NCBI RefSeq assembly: GCF_022698145.1
Contig: NZ_JALDAX010000001.1
Coordinates: forward strand, 620,001 to 684,000
Source of the DNA: Streptomyces spinosisporus
GTDB taxonomy: Bacteria; Actinomycetota; Actinomycetes; Streptomycetales; Streptomycetaceae
DNA: 64,000 nucleotides
Direction of reading: 5' to 3'
The notes under the pieces were generated by a model. It saw only the letters and a program-made list of their open reading frames with translations, was not told the origin of the DNA and made no database searches. This document shows, one piece after another, positions 24,597 to 34,743 of this stretch. Each line of letters begins with the position of its first letter. The first letter of the stretch is position 1. A program made the position numbers and the translations under genes.

Positions 24597-25229
24597 CTAG
24601 GCGGCGGTCGTCGTGCGGCGGATGCGGCGCCAGACGCCGGGGGCGGCGCCGACCAGGACGGTCAGCACGACGGCCGCCACCACGCCCTCCCAGGGCTCGT
24701 CGAAGAGCGACCCGCCCAGAATGCCGATCAGCTGATACGTCACGGCCCAGGCGAGGCACGCCGGCAGATTCCCCCGGGCGAACCGCCGCATCGGCCACTT
24801 CGCCAGCAGACAGGCCAGCATCACCGGGATACGCCCGGCGGGCACCAGCCGGGACAGCACCAGCACCGTGCCCCCGTGCTCGGCGAGCTTCTCCTGCGCC
24901 TGCGCCAGCCGGTCCTCCGGCGCGCGCGACCGGATCGCCTCCAGCCACCGCGACCCGTTCTTCGACCGCATCCCGCGCCGCCCCAGCCAGTACAGCGCCG
25001 CATCCCCGAGGAACGCGGCCACCGAGGCCGTCACGAACACCAGGGCCAGGGAGAAGGGCGCCGTCTGGTGGAAGGCGACCACGGCCGCCGAACTCACCAG
25101 CGCCCCGGTGGGGATGACCGGCACCAGCGCCCCGAACAGCACCAGCAGGAACAGCGACGGATAGCCGAGCGCCTGCTGGGTGGACTCGGGAGGCACGGTC
25201 GTCGTCGCCGTGGTGGCGAGCCACGTCAC
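24597..25229 (-). CDS. DedA/VTT family membrane protein
   Basis: A 210-residue integral membrane protein of the DedA (SNARE-associated/VTT) family. It has a hydrophobic N-terminal half (LGYPSLFLLVLFGALVPVIPTGALVSSAAVVAF), the family region FLGDAALYWLGRRG, the amphipathic signature RLVPAGRIPVMLACLLAKWPMRRFARGNLPACLAWAVTY, and a last helix. DedA proteins are lipid scramblase or flippase candidates acting on carrier lipids. The GTG start overlaps the stop of the upstream MBL gene by four bases, so the two are coupled on the minus strand. Confidence 0.83.
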   Translation of the reverse strand: MTWLATTATTTVPPESTQQALGYPSLFLLVLFGALVPVIPTGALVSSAAVVAFHQTAPFSLALVFVTASVAAFLGDAALYWLGRRGMRSKNGSRWLEAIRSRAPEDRLAQAQEKLAEHGGTVLVLSRLVPAGRIPVMLACLLAKWPMRRFARGNLPACLAWAVTYQLIGILGGSLFDEPWEGVVAAVVLTVLVGAAPGVWRRIRRTTTAA

Positions 25230-25999
25230 CGGGCGACCTCCAGCCGCACACTCTCCCCGTGCCTCAGCCGGTGCACCGCGACGTCCGGCGCGTACTCGGC
25301 GGCCAGGCGCACGAACTCGTCGCCGGGCGCGTGGAATTCGTGCGGGCGAACCGCGTCCATGCCGATCGGCCAGTACGTGCCGTAGTGCACCGGCACCGCA
25401 CTGCGCGGCGCCAGCCGGGCCAGCGCCCGCGCCGCCCGGCCGGCGTCCAGATGCCCCTCACCGAGGTGCGGACCCCAGCCGCCCACCGGCAGCAGCGCCA
25501 CGTCGACCGGCCCGACCTCGTCCGCCATCGTGTCGAACAGCCCGGTGTCCCCGGCGAAGTACGTCCGCCCCTCGCCCTCGACGACATAGCCGAGCGCGGG
25601 GGAGCGGTGCGGTCCGAGCGGCAGCCGCCGTCCGTCGTGCCGGGCGCTGACGACCCGTACGACCACGTCGCCGACCGTCACCCGGTCCCCGGGCGCCACT
25701 TCGCTCACCCGGAGACGGCCGAGCCGGCGCAGCCCCGGGACCGCCCGGGGGGCGCCCCGGGGCACGAGCAGGCGCGTGCCCTCGGCGAGCCGCTCCAGCG
25801 AGGGGACATGCAGATGGTCGGCGTGCAGATGCGACACCAGCGCCACGTCGGCGCGCGCGGCGCCGGGCGGTGGCAGCGCCCCGCGCCGGCGGCGCAGATG
25901 GGCGAGCCGGCGCGCGAACAGAGGGTCGGTCAGCAGGCGTACGCCCGAGTCGGTGACCGTGCAGGTCGCATGACCCCACCAGGTGATCTCCACGGGCAC
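25226..25999 (-). CDS. MBL-fold metal-dependent hydrolase, UlaG-like
   Basis: A 257-residue metallo-beta-lactamase-fold protein. EITWWGHATCTVTDSGVRLLTDPLF opens the fold and SHLHADH (H57, H59, D61, H62) is the metal motif, followed by SARHDGRRLPLGPH, YFAGDTGLFD and VPVHYGTYWPIG. This is the compact UlaG-type form of the same fold as the gene at 23457. GTG is used as start; a second GTG six bases further in is possible. It is coupled to the downstream DedA gene and divergent from a small conserved gene. Confidence 0.85.
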   Translation of the reverse strand: MPVEITWWGHATCTVTDSGVRLLTDPLFARRLAHLRRRRGALPPPGAARADVALVSHLHADHLHVPSLERLAEGTRLLVPRGAPRAVPGLRRLGRLRVSEVAPGDRVTVGDVVVRVVSARHDGRRLPLGPHRSPALGYVVEGEGRTYFAGDTGLFDTMADEVGPVDVALLPVGGWGPHLGEGHLDAGRAARALARLAPRSAVPVHYGTYWPIGMDAVRPHEFHAPGDEFVRLAAEYAPDVAVHRLRHGESVRLEVAR

Positions 26000-26083
26000 C
26001 TCTTTGCCTCCTTCGCGCGACTCCCCCGAAGCCTACGGGCAGGAGTAGGGTCGGCGCCGAAACCCAGAGGTGAGGGGGACGCC

Positions 26084-26485
26084 ATGGGACCGGTGCGGGT
26101 CACGGCGATCGCGAGTCTGACGCCGCTCGAGGAGCTGGACGCCGATCCCTTCCTGGTGGACTCGCGCAGCCAGCACGCGATGTGCGCCCGCTGGGCCGCC
26201 GAGCGCGGCTACATCGTCAGCCGGGAGCTGCTGGTGCGGGGACTGCGGGCCGACCACTGTGTGCTGTGGGACGGCGTGCGGCCGGGGGAGGATCTGTTCG
26301 TGGCGCCCAGCCGCCGGGTGCTGGAGAGCGCGCTGTCGTCCGTCGAGGAGTTCACCGAGGAGTGCGCCCGGCGCGGGGTGCGGGTGGAGACCGTGGGCTT
26401 CGCGGAGCCCTGCTACGACGCGCAGATGAAGGCACGGGTGCACCGCCGGCTGTCGATGCCGACGGCCGGGTACGACGGACGCTGA
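26084..26485 (+). CDS. conserved hypothetical protein, possibly a decayed resolvase-like domain
   Basis: A 133-residue soluble protein: VTAIASLTPLEELDADPFLVDSRSQHAMCARWAAERGYIVSRELLV ... VLESALSSVEEFTEECARRGVRVETVG. The order of elements, Q-x-x-x-C-x-x-WAAERGY, then a VLWDGV strand and an EECARRGVRVETV helix-strand, is reminiscent of the N-terminal serine-recombinase fold (RQRxxCxxWAxxRGW ... FxxxCxxRGVRLxSV). The catalytic serine and the recombinase part are absent. I do not recognise a defined family. Codon use is typical, and the start ATG follows GAGGGGGAC. Confidence 0.55.
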   Translation: MGPVRVTAIASLTPLEELDADPFLVDSRSQHAMCARWAAERGYIVSRELLVRGLRADHCVLWDGVRPGEDLFVAPSRRVLESALSSVEEFTEECARRGVRVETVGFAEPCYDAQMKARVHRRLSMPTAGYDGR

Positions 26486-26641
26486 GGTCCTCGCCCTCGC
26501 CCTGTCGCCGCTTTCGCCCCGCCCCGCGCCCCGGCTCTCGCCCCACCCCGCCCCAGGTGCCGGAACGGGTTGTCCGACCCTTGTGACACTCTGAGGACAG
26601 GCCCGCACCGACGACGGGCCGGGACGTGAGGTGGACAGGGC

Positions 26642-28702
26642 GTGCGTGGCGGGCGTTGGCGCAAGGTCGCCAGTCAGGTGGGGCGGAGCGCCACGGTGTG
26701 GGCGGTCTCCACGGTCACCATGCTCGTGCTCGCCGGGATCCTGCCGGACTTCCGGCTGCAGTCCCCCGACGGCGAGAGCGCCACCCACATCGCGGTCACC
26801 GCCGCGGTCGGCGCCGGAGCGTTCGGTCTGCTCTCGGCCCTGGCCTGGCCGCTGCTCGTACGGCTGCTGCTGCTCGTGCCCGCGCTGGTCCTCGGCCTGC
26901 TCGTCTTCGTGCTGAACGGCTCCCTGCTGCTCGTCGCGCTCCGCCTCAACCCCGCCAGCAGCGCGGAGGCGGCCCCGGAGACGGCCGTCGTGGTGGCCGC
27001 CGTGATGTCCGCCGTCGCCTCCGCCACCGGCGCCGCCCTCGCGGTGCGCGACGACGACGCCTACCGGCGCCGCCTCTACCGCCTCTCCGACCGCCGCCGC
27101 AGAAGGGGGCCGGCGGGCCCGTCCACGCCGGGCACGGTCTTCCTGCAACTCGACGGCGTCGGACACGACGTACTGGTGGCGGCGGCCGAGAAGGGCCTGA
27201 TGCCCACGGTGGCCCGGTGGCTGGAGAGCACCCACCGGCTCACCCCCTGGCGCACCGACTGGTCCAGCCAGACCGGCGCCAGCCAGCTCGGCATCCTGCA
27301 CGGCAGCAACCACGACATCCCGGCCTTCCGCTGGTACGAGAAGGACACCCGTGAGGTCATGGTCTGCAACCGCCCGACCAGCGCCGCCGAACTCCAGCGC
27401 CGTGCCGTCGAGCGCACCGGCGACGGCGGGCTGCTGAGCGCCGACGGCGCGAGCCGCGGCAACCTCTTCAGCGGCGGCGCCGACGAGCAGGCGCTCGTGC
27501 TGTCCATCGCCACCCGCCGCCGCGGCCGGGAGAACCGCTCCCGCGCGGGCTACTTCGCCTACTTCTCCGACCCGGCCAACGCCGTGCGCACCGCCATGTC
27601 CTTCGTCGCCGAGGTCGGCCGCGAGATCGGCCAGTCCACCCGGTCCCGGTTTCGCAAGCAGCGCCCCCGCGTCGCCCGCGGCGGCCTCTACCCCCTCGTG
27701 CGCGCCTTCGCGACCGTCGTGGAACGGGACGTCGTCGTCGCCGCGGTCATGGGCGACCTGCTCGCCGGACGCACCGCCGTCTATGCCGACCTGGTGGCCT
27801 ACGACGAGGTGGCGCACCACTCCGGGCCGATGAGCCGTGACGCCGAGAAGGTCCTCGAACGCCTGGACCGCGCGCTGGCGCTGATCGCGAACGTCGCCGA
27901 GCACGCCCCGCGGCCGTATCGCATCGTCGTCCTGTCCGACCACGGGCAGAGCCCGGGCGAGACCTTCCGCTCCCGCTACGGCCTGGGCCTGGGTGAGCTG
28001 GTGCGGGCCGGGTGCGGGCTGCCCGTGCCGCGCAAGGCCCGGCGCACCCGCAGCGGGGCCGAGGCGCGCGCCGCCGTGCGGGCCGCGCTGCGCCGGCCCG
28101 TCGAGGCGGGCGGCGAGCAGCAGCACCCCGCCCGCCGCCGCTCCGAGCCGCTCGTGCTGGCCTCCGGCAACCTCGGCCTGGTCTCCTTCCCCGACGTGCC
28201 GCACCGGATGAGCAAGGAGGAGATCGACGCCCGCCACCCGGCGCTGCTGACCACGCTCGCCAACCACCCCGGCGTCGGCTTCCTGCTGGTGCGCAGCGAG
28301 GAGCACGGCGGGGTGGTGCTGGGCGCCCAGGGCGCGGAGATACCGCTCGACGCGCTCGACGACAAGAGCGGCCCGCTGGCCGTGTTCGGACCGGGCGCGG
28401 CCGACGCCGTGCGCCGTACGCACTCCTTCGCGCACACCGCCGACATCATGGTCAACTCCTCGCACGACCCGGCCGACGGCGAGGTCCTCGCCTTCGAGGA
28501 GCAGATCGGCTCGCACGGCGGGCTCGGCGGCGCCCAGGGCAGACCCTTCCTGCTCTCCCCGCTCGCCCTCTCCGAGCCGGTCGGCGACGGCCTCGACCTG
28601 GTCGGCGCCGAGCAGGTGCACCACGTCCTGCGCCGCTGGCTGCGCGAGTCCAACGGCCCCCAGGTGCCACTGAACACGGAGCCCGAGGAGCGGGCCGCGT
28701 GA
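26642..28702 (+). CDS. membrane protein fused to an alkaline-phosphatase-like domain (holin-family N terminus)
   Basis: A 686-residue protein. Residues 15-130 hold four hydrophobic segments like the short holin-family membrane domain (STVTMLVLAGILPDF, GAFGLLSALAWPLLVRLLLLVPALVLGLLVFVLNGSLLLVALRL). From about residue 155 a cytosolic or external alkaline-phosphatase/type I phosphodiesterase domain follows: VFLQLDGVGHDVL with the metal Asp, WSSQTGASQLGILHG with the nucleophile Ser/Thr region, LVAYDEVAHHSG, and IVVLSDHGQSPGETF with the conserved DHG. The domain pair occurs in actinomycetes and may act on lipid-linked phosphates, but substrate is unknown. GTG start. Confidence 0.78.
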   Translation: MRGGRWRKVASQVGRSATVWAVSTVTMLVLAGILPDFRLQSPDGESATHIAVTAAVGAGAFGLLSALAWPLLVRLLLLVPALVLGLLVFVLNGSLLLVALRLNPASSAEAAPETAVVVAAVMSAVASATGAALAVRDDDAYRRRLYRLSDRRRRRGPAGPSTPGTVFLQLDGVGHDVLVAAAEKGLMPTVARWLESTHRLTPWRTDWSSQTGASQLGILHGSNHDIPAFRWYEKDTREVMVCNRPTSAAELQRRAVERTGDGGLLSADGASRGNLFSGGADEQALVLSIATRRRGRENRSRAGYFAYFSDPANAVRTAMSFVAEVGREIGQSTRSRFRKQRPRVARGGLYPLVRAFATVVERDVVVAAVMGDLLAGRTAVYADLVAYDEVAHHSGPMSRDAEKVLERLDRALALIANVAEHAPRPYRIVVLSDHGQSPGETFRSRYGLGLGELVRAGCGLPVPRKARRTRSGAEARAAVRAALRRPVEAGGEQQHPARRRSEPLVLASGNLGLVSFPDVPHRMSKEEIDARHPALLTTLANHPGVGFLLVRSEEHGGVVLGAQGAEIPLDALDDKSGPLAVFGPGAADAVRRTHSFAHTADIMVNSSHDPADGEVLAFEEQIGSHGGLGGAQGRPFLLSPLALSEPVGDGLDLVGAEQVHHVLRRWLRESNGPQVPLNTEPEERAA

Positions 28703-28726
28703 AAATCGGCTGCGCCGGCTGATCCG

Positions 28727-28745
28727 TACGGACACACTGTCCGTA
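28727..28745. promoter_or_regulatory. TetR-type palindrome before the MoxR/VWA genes
   Basis: TACGGACA (28727-28734), spacer CAC, TGTCCGTA (28738-28745) form a perfect 8-bp inverted repeat 51 bases before the MoxR start. Its form is typical of TetR-family operators. No TetR gene is in the window; a small transcription terminator role for the upstream gene cannot be excluded. Confidence 0.5.
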
Positions 28746-28795
28746 TCGGACATCGCGCACCTGCGCGCCCTTCTCGACCCTTCTGGAGCCGCTGC

Positions 28796-29857
28796 GTGCA
28801 GGCAGCCGTCACCGTCACTCCCGCCCGCATACCGGAGCTGCTGCTCGGTCTCGCGACCGTGCGGCCGGTCTTCCTCTGGGGTGCCCCCGGCATCGGAAAG
28901 TCCTCCCTCGTCCGGGACTTCGCCGAATCGCTGGGACTGGAGTGCGTGAGTCTGCTGGGCACGCAGCTCGCGCCGGAGGACCTGATCGGCGTCCCCCAGA
29001 TCCGCGAGGGGCGGTCCGTCTTCTGCCCGCCGGAGGCCATCGCCCGCGACGAGCCGTACTGCCTGTTCCTGGACGAGCTGAACGCGGCCACCCCGGACGT
29101 GCAGAAGGCCTTCTACTCGCTGATCCTCGACCGCCGCATCGGCAGCTACGAACTGCCGAAGGGCTCCATCGTCATCGGCGCGGGCAACCGCTCCACGGAC
29201 AACGCCCTCGCGCGCCCCATCGCCTCCGCCCTCGTCAACCGCCTCACCCACGTCCATCTGGAGGCGTCCGCGAAGGACTGGCTGACCTGGGCCGCGAACA
29301 ACGGCATCCACCCGTGGATCCTGGACCACCTCACCGACCGGCCCGACCACCTGTGGTCCAAGCCGCCGAAGACCGAGGAGCCCTTCTCCACGCCCCGCTC
29401 CTGGCACATGCTCTCCGACGCGCTGCACTCCTTCGGCCAGGGCCTCGACGAGGAGACGCTGAAGGTGCTCGCCCACGGCACGCTCACACCGGCGCACGCC
29501 ACCGCGTTCTGCGGCTACGTCAAGATCGTGCGCAGCCGCTTCGGCATCGACGCCGTCATCAAGGGCGACGCCCGCTGGCCGAACCGCCTGGAGGACCGCG
29601 ACCTGCTCTACTACCTCGCCGAGTCCTTCCGCGGCCGGCTCATCAAGGAACTCCCGGTCAGCAAGGAGCACATGTCGGCGAACGGCCGGCAGACCGCGTA
29701 CCGCGCCAAGTCGCTGCTGGTGCAGCTCGCCGAGATCTCCGTGGAGGTCGCCCAGACCGTCATCGCCTCCGACGCGGACGGCAACCCCGTACTGCCCTCG
29801 TGGTTCCTCATCGAGGCCGCCCGGGACATGCCGCGCCTGGTGGAGGCGCGCCGATGA
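28796..29857 (+). CDS. MoxR-type AAA+ ATPase
   Basis: A 353-residue AAA+ protein of the MoxR/dynein-related group. Walker A is WGAPGIGKS (residues 28-36), Walker B is CLFLDELNAATPDVQKAFYSLI, sensor 1 is VIGAGNRSTDN, with ARPIASALVNRLTHVHLE at the arginine-finger side. MoxR ATPases work with von Willebrand factor A partners to insert metals or remodel proteins. The partner is the next gene, overlapping by four bases (ATGA). Start is GTG after a GGAGCC stretch; annotation of the start is fairly secure because it is close to the conserved core. Confidence 0.87.
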   Translation: MQAAVTVTPARIPELLLGLATVRPVFLWGAPGIGKSSLVRDFAESLGLECVSLLGTQLAPEDLIGVPQIREGRSVFCPPEAIARDEPYCLFLDELNAATPDVQKAFYSLILDRRIGSYELPKGSIVIGAGNRSTDNALARPIASALVNRLTHVHLEASAKDWLTWAANNGIHPWILDHLTDRPDHLWSKPPKTEEPFSTPRSWHMLSDALHSFGQGLDEETLKVLAHGTLTPAHATAFCGYVKIVRSRFGIDAVIKGDARWPNRLEDRDLLYYLAESFRGRLIKELPVSKEHMSANGRQTAYRAKSLLVQLAEISVEVAQTVIASDADGNPVLPSWFLIEAARDMPRLVEARR

Positions 29858-31665
29858 GCCGCACCCGCGGCAAGGGGGAGAAGAAGCGGGACCTCGCGGC
29901 CGAGGCGTTCGCCGAGGGGATGAAGCTGGTGCGGGCCAACCCGGCCCTGTCCGCCGTCGAGTTCGGCATCTGCGGGTCCGAGGAGTGCAAGGTCGCGCCG
30001 CGCGACGGGCTCGTCGTCGTCGACTCCGACGCCGACCTGCACATCCACCGCCGGCGCCTGGCCGATCCGGCCGCCTGGGCCTGGGCGCTCGCCCACGCCG
30101 TCCTGCACCTCGGCTTCGGGCACGTCCCGGCGGCGAAGGGCGAGCGCACCCAGCCGGACCGGTTCGACCTCGCCGCCCGCTGCGTCGTCGTCAACCGCTT
30201 CCTGCTGACCTTCACCATCGGCACCACCCCCGAGGACCTGCCCGTCTCCTATCCCGACGGCGACGAGGAGGAACTCGCCGCGCGCTGGCGGCGGGACGGA
30301 CTCCCGGCCGTCTACGAACGCTGCGGCACGGCGGGCCCCGAGCCCGACCAGCTGCTGGTGCCGTGGACGGACTGGCTGGGCCAACCCCCGGACCACCAGC
30401 TGGCGTTCGCCACCGCGCTGACCCGGACGGTCTCCGCGGCGATGGACATGGCGGGCGGCCGCCGCGACTCCCTCAGCGGCGACGTGGTCCCGCAGCGTCC
30501 CTGGCAGCGGGCGCTGAGCTGGTTCATCTCCTCCTACCCGCTGCTCGGCGGCATCGCGGCCGGCATCAAGCTCGTCGCCGACGCCGAACTCACCCGCGCC
30601 CACGGCATCTCCGTCGCCGCGGTCAACCCGGAGGCGGGCGAGATCTACATCAACCCGCTGCGCGCCTTCGAGGACGAGGAATGGCGGTTCGTCCTCGCCC
30701 ACGAGATGCTGCACGCCGCCCTGCGCCACGGCGACCGCTGCGGCGCCCGCGACCCGTATCTGTTCAACATCGCCTGCGACTACGTCATCAACGGCTGGCT
30801 GTGCGAGATGCAGATCGGCACGATGCCCGAAGGACTGCTGCACGACCCGGAGTTGAAGGGCCTGTCCGCCGAGGAGGTCTACGACCGCATCGCCGGCGAC
30901 CTGCGCCGGATGCGCCGCCTGTCCACGCTGCGCGGCAAGGGCCTCGGCGACGTCCTCGGCGCCCCGCTCGGCAGCCCGCGCGACTACGTCGACCTCGACG
31001 AGTTCTACCGCCGGGGCCTTAGCCAGGGCCTGGACCTGCACCAGCAGCAGGGACGCGGCTTCCTGCCCGGCGGCCTGGTGGAGGAGATCCGCGCGCTCAG
31101 CCATCCGCCGCTGCCCTGGGACGCGCAACTGGCCCGCTGGTTCGACGAGTTCGTGCCCCGCCCGGAGCCCGTACGGTCCTACGCCCGCCCCTCGCGCCGC
31201 CAGGCCTCCACCCCCGACATCCCGCGCGCCGGCCGGTACTTCCCGCCCGAGGAGATCGCCCGCTGCACCTTCGGCGTCGTCCTGGACACCTCCGGCTCCA
31301 TGAACCGCACCCTGCTCGGCAAGGCCCTTGGCGCGATCGCCTCCTACGCCGAGGCCCGCGACGTACCGGCCGCCCGCGTCGTCTTCTGCGACGCGGCCCC
31401 GCACGACGCGGGATATGTGCCGGTGACCGAGATCGCCGGGCGGGTGCGGGTGCACGGCCGCGGCGGCACGGTCCTGCAGCCCGGCATCGACCTGCTGCAC
31501 CGCGCCGACGACTTCCCGCCGGGCGCACCGATCCTGGTCATCACCGACGGCTGGTGCGACGTGCTGCGGGTGCGCCGAGAGCACGCGTATCTGATCCCGG
31601 AGGGTGCCCGGCTGCCGTTCACCGCCCGTGGGCCGGTCTTCCGGGTGAGCCGAGACGGAATGTGA
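29854..31665 (+). CDS. DUF2201-type metallopeptidase/VWA partner of the MoxR ATPase
   Basis: A 603-residue two-part protein. The first part has a zincin-like HEMLH at 283-287 followed by further His residues (AALRHGDR) and NIACDYVINGWL, fitting the metallopeptidase-like DUF2201 N-terminal domain. The second part, from about residue 470, is a VWA-like domain with a complete MIDAS motif DTSGS (478-482) and ILVITDGW. This pair with a MoxR ATPase is widespread but uncharacterised as far as I know. A peptidase or chelatase-like role is possible. Coupled to the ATPase by a four-base overlap. Confidence 0.83.
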   Translation: MSRTRGKGEKKRDLAAEAFAEGMKLVRANPALSAVEFGICGSEECKVAPRDGLVVVDSDADLHIHRRRLADPAAWAWALAHAVLHLGFGHVPAAKGERTQPDRFDLAARCVVVNRFLLTFTIGTTPEDLPVSYPDGDEEELAARWRRDGLPAVYERCGTAGPEPDQLLVPWTDWLGQPPDHQLAFATALTRTVSAAMDMAGGRRDSLSGDVVPQRPWQRALSWFISSYPLLGGIAAGIKLVADAELTRAHGISVAAVNPEAGEIYINPLRAFEDEEWRFVLAHEMLHAALRHGDRCGARDPYLFNIACDYVINGWLCEMQIGTMPEGLLHDPELKGLSAEEVYDRIAGDLRRMRRLSTLRGKGLGDVLGAPLGSPRDYVDLDEFYRRGLSQGLDLHQQQGRGFLPGGLVEEIRALSHPPLPWDAQLARWFDEFVPRPEPVRSYARPSRRQASTPDIPRAGRYFPPEEIARCTFGVVLDTSGSMNRTLLGKALGAIASYAEARDVPAARVVFCDAAPHDAGYVPVTEIAGRVRVHGRGGTVLQPGIDLLHRADDFPPGAPILVITDGWCDVLRVRREHAYLIPEGARLPFTARGPVFRVSRDGM

Positions 31666-31717
31666 TCGGATGGTGCCCAGGGACCCAGCCCAGGGAACCG
31701 CGTCGAAAGGAATCACC

Positions 31718-32143
31718 GTGGCTACCACGCGCACCGCACACACCGAGTGGGAAGGCAATCTGCTCGAGGGCAACGGCGTCGTCACCTTCGACTCCTCCGG
31801 CATCGGCCAGCAGCCGGTGACGTGGGCGTCGCGGGCACAGGAGGCGAACGGGAGGACCAGCCCCGAGGAGCTGATCGCCGCCGCTCACTCCAGCTGCTTC
31901 TCCATGGCGCTGTCGCACGCCCTCGCGGGTGCGGGCACCCCGCCCACCAAGCTGATCACCAACGCCGACGTCACGTTCCAGCCCGGCGAGGGCATCACCG
32001 GTATCCACCTCACGGTCGAGGGCACGGTGCCGGGCCTGGACAACGACGGCTTCGTCGCCGCCGCCGAGGACGCCAAGAAGAACTGCCCGGTCAGCCAGGC
32101 CCTCACCGGCACGACGATCACCCTGTCGGCCAAGCTCGCCTGA
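31718..32143 (+). CDS. OsmC family protein
   Basis: A 141-residue OsmC/Ohr superfamily thiol peroxidase. The two redox cysteines are seen in [16 protein letters not shown] and in the C-terminal [12 protein letters not shown]; the motif [18 protein letters not shown] fits the OsmC/SACOL1771 branch. These enzymes reduce organic hydroperoxides with thiol or lipoyl partners. GTG at 31718 has GAAAGGA upstream; a longer frame to the left has no site. A strong hairpin terminator follows directly. Confidence 0.88.
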   Translation: MATTRTAHTEWEGNLLEGNGVVTFDSSGIGQQPVTWASRAQEANGRTSPEELIAAAHSSCFSMALSHALAGAGTPPTKLITNADVTFQPGEGITGIHLTVEGTVPGLDNDGFVAAAEDAKKNCPVSQALTGTTITLSAKLA

Positions 32144-32159
32144 CCCCGCCCCCGACTCG

Positions 32160-32188
32160 ATGCCGCGCCCGGAAAACGGGCGCGGCAT
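32160..32188 (+). terminator. hairpin terminator of the osmC-like gene
   Basis: ATGCCGCGCCCG and CGGGCGCGGCAT form a perfect 12-bp stem with loop GAAAA. The 3' arm runs into the -35-like TTGACA of the dnaK promoter, so the end of one unit and the start of the next overlap. Confidence 0.8.
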
Positions 32189-32207
32189 TGACATTCCTGC
32201 ACTCAAG
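32187..32207 (+). promoter_or_regulatory. HAIR-like element overlapping the dnaK promoter
   Basis: ATTGACA, 7 bases, ACTCAAG. The right half is a perfect HspR half-site (consensus CTTGAGT-N7-ACTCAAG), the left half matches four of seven. The TTGACA (32188-32193) could serve as a -35 box. HspR represses DnaK operons in Streptomyces; here the site is imperfect, so control by HspR is plausible but not shown. Confidence 0.45.
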
Positions 32208-32252
32208 TTTTGTGCTGGAGTCTGGGAAGTGCCCTGGCGGAAGGGGACCGAA

Positions 32253-34118
<1,866 letters not shown>

Positions 34119-34139
34119 GCCGGCCTCTCTTCCGTGCCG

Positions 34140-34634
34140 TCACGGGCGCCGTCCGGTGCGGACGGTGGGCAGCGCCGCGCAGACGGCGGCCAGGACGGAC
34201 GCGTAGGGCGTGCCGAAGTCGGTGAGCCGGGAGCGCAGTTGTTCCAGGCCCGCCCGGTGGTCGGTGAGGAGGTCCGTGTTCCCGGTGCGTGCGGTGAACT
34301 CCAGCACCGCGGGCAGGAAGTCCGGAACCTCCTCGCCGGTCAACTCCAGCCCCGCGGCCCGGTATTCGTCCTTGAAGCGCACGAGCGACATGCCGCGCCG
34401 CCGGGTGCCGTCGTCCGTCCACCGGCTCAGATGGAGGCTGTGACGGTTACCGGAGTCGAAGACCCGTACATAGTGCGCGGCCAGCTCCTCGGCGGGGGTG
34501 ACGGCCGCGTGGTCCGTGAACTCCCGCAGCTGCGGCGCCGCTTCGCGCAGCAGCGGCAGCCGGGCGCGGAAGTCCTCGCCGGGGTAGGTGAGGCAGAGCG
34601 CGGCGGCTTGGTACAGCACGGCGTCCGAGGGCAT
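34140..34634 (-). CDS. narJ: nitrate reductase assembly chaperone NarJ (orphan)
   Basis: A 164-residue NarJ/TorD-family chaperone. The diagnostic block is VRVFDSGNRHSLHLSRWTDDGTRRRGMSLVRFKDEYRAAGLELTGEEVPDFLPAVLEF, followed by TPYASVLAAVCAALP. NarJ inserts the molybdenum cofactor into the NarGH pair before membrane attachment to NarI. No narG, narH or narI lies beside it: the flanks are DnaK and an HTH regulator. From memory, S. coelicolor carries a complete narG1H1J1I1 near this point, so this may be a deletion remnant. AAGGAGG four bases before the ATG suggests it is still translated. Confidence 0.85.
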   Translation of the reverse strand: MPSDAVLYQAAALCLTYPGEDFRARLPLLREAAPQLREFTDHAAVTPAEELAAHYVRVFDSGNRHSLHLSRWTDDGTRRRGMSLVRFKDEYRAAGLELTGEEVPDFLPAVLEFTARTGNTDLLTDHRAGLEQLRSRLTDFGTPYASVLAAVCAALPTVRTGRRP

Positions 34635-34743
34635 CGGGCCTCCTTCTGCGCTCCCTTGCTCACCCTGTGCCTCGACGCTAGGGGCGAGCCGGGCGGGGCA
34701 CCTGTTCACCGCATCCGTTCGGGTCAGGCCAGGTGCGCCGGGG

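Noticed and set aside
24566..24600. CTAGGAC ... GTCCTAG inverted repeat between the MBL and DedA genes
   Set aside because: It consists mainly of the two convergent TAG stop codons with a 21-base spacer; too weak to call a terminator.
26033..29671. A 1,212-codon open frame on the minus strand across the phosphodiesterase and MoxR genes
   Set aside because: It mirrors the real plus-strand genes (high G+C third-position shadow), has a Gly/Ala/Val/Arg-rich composition without any domain motif, and lacks a start signal.
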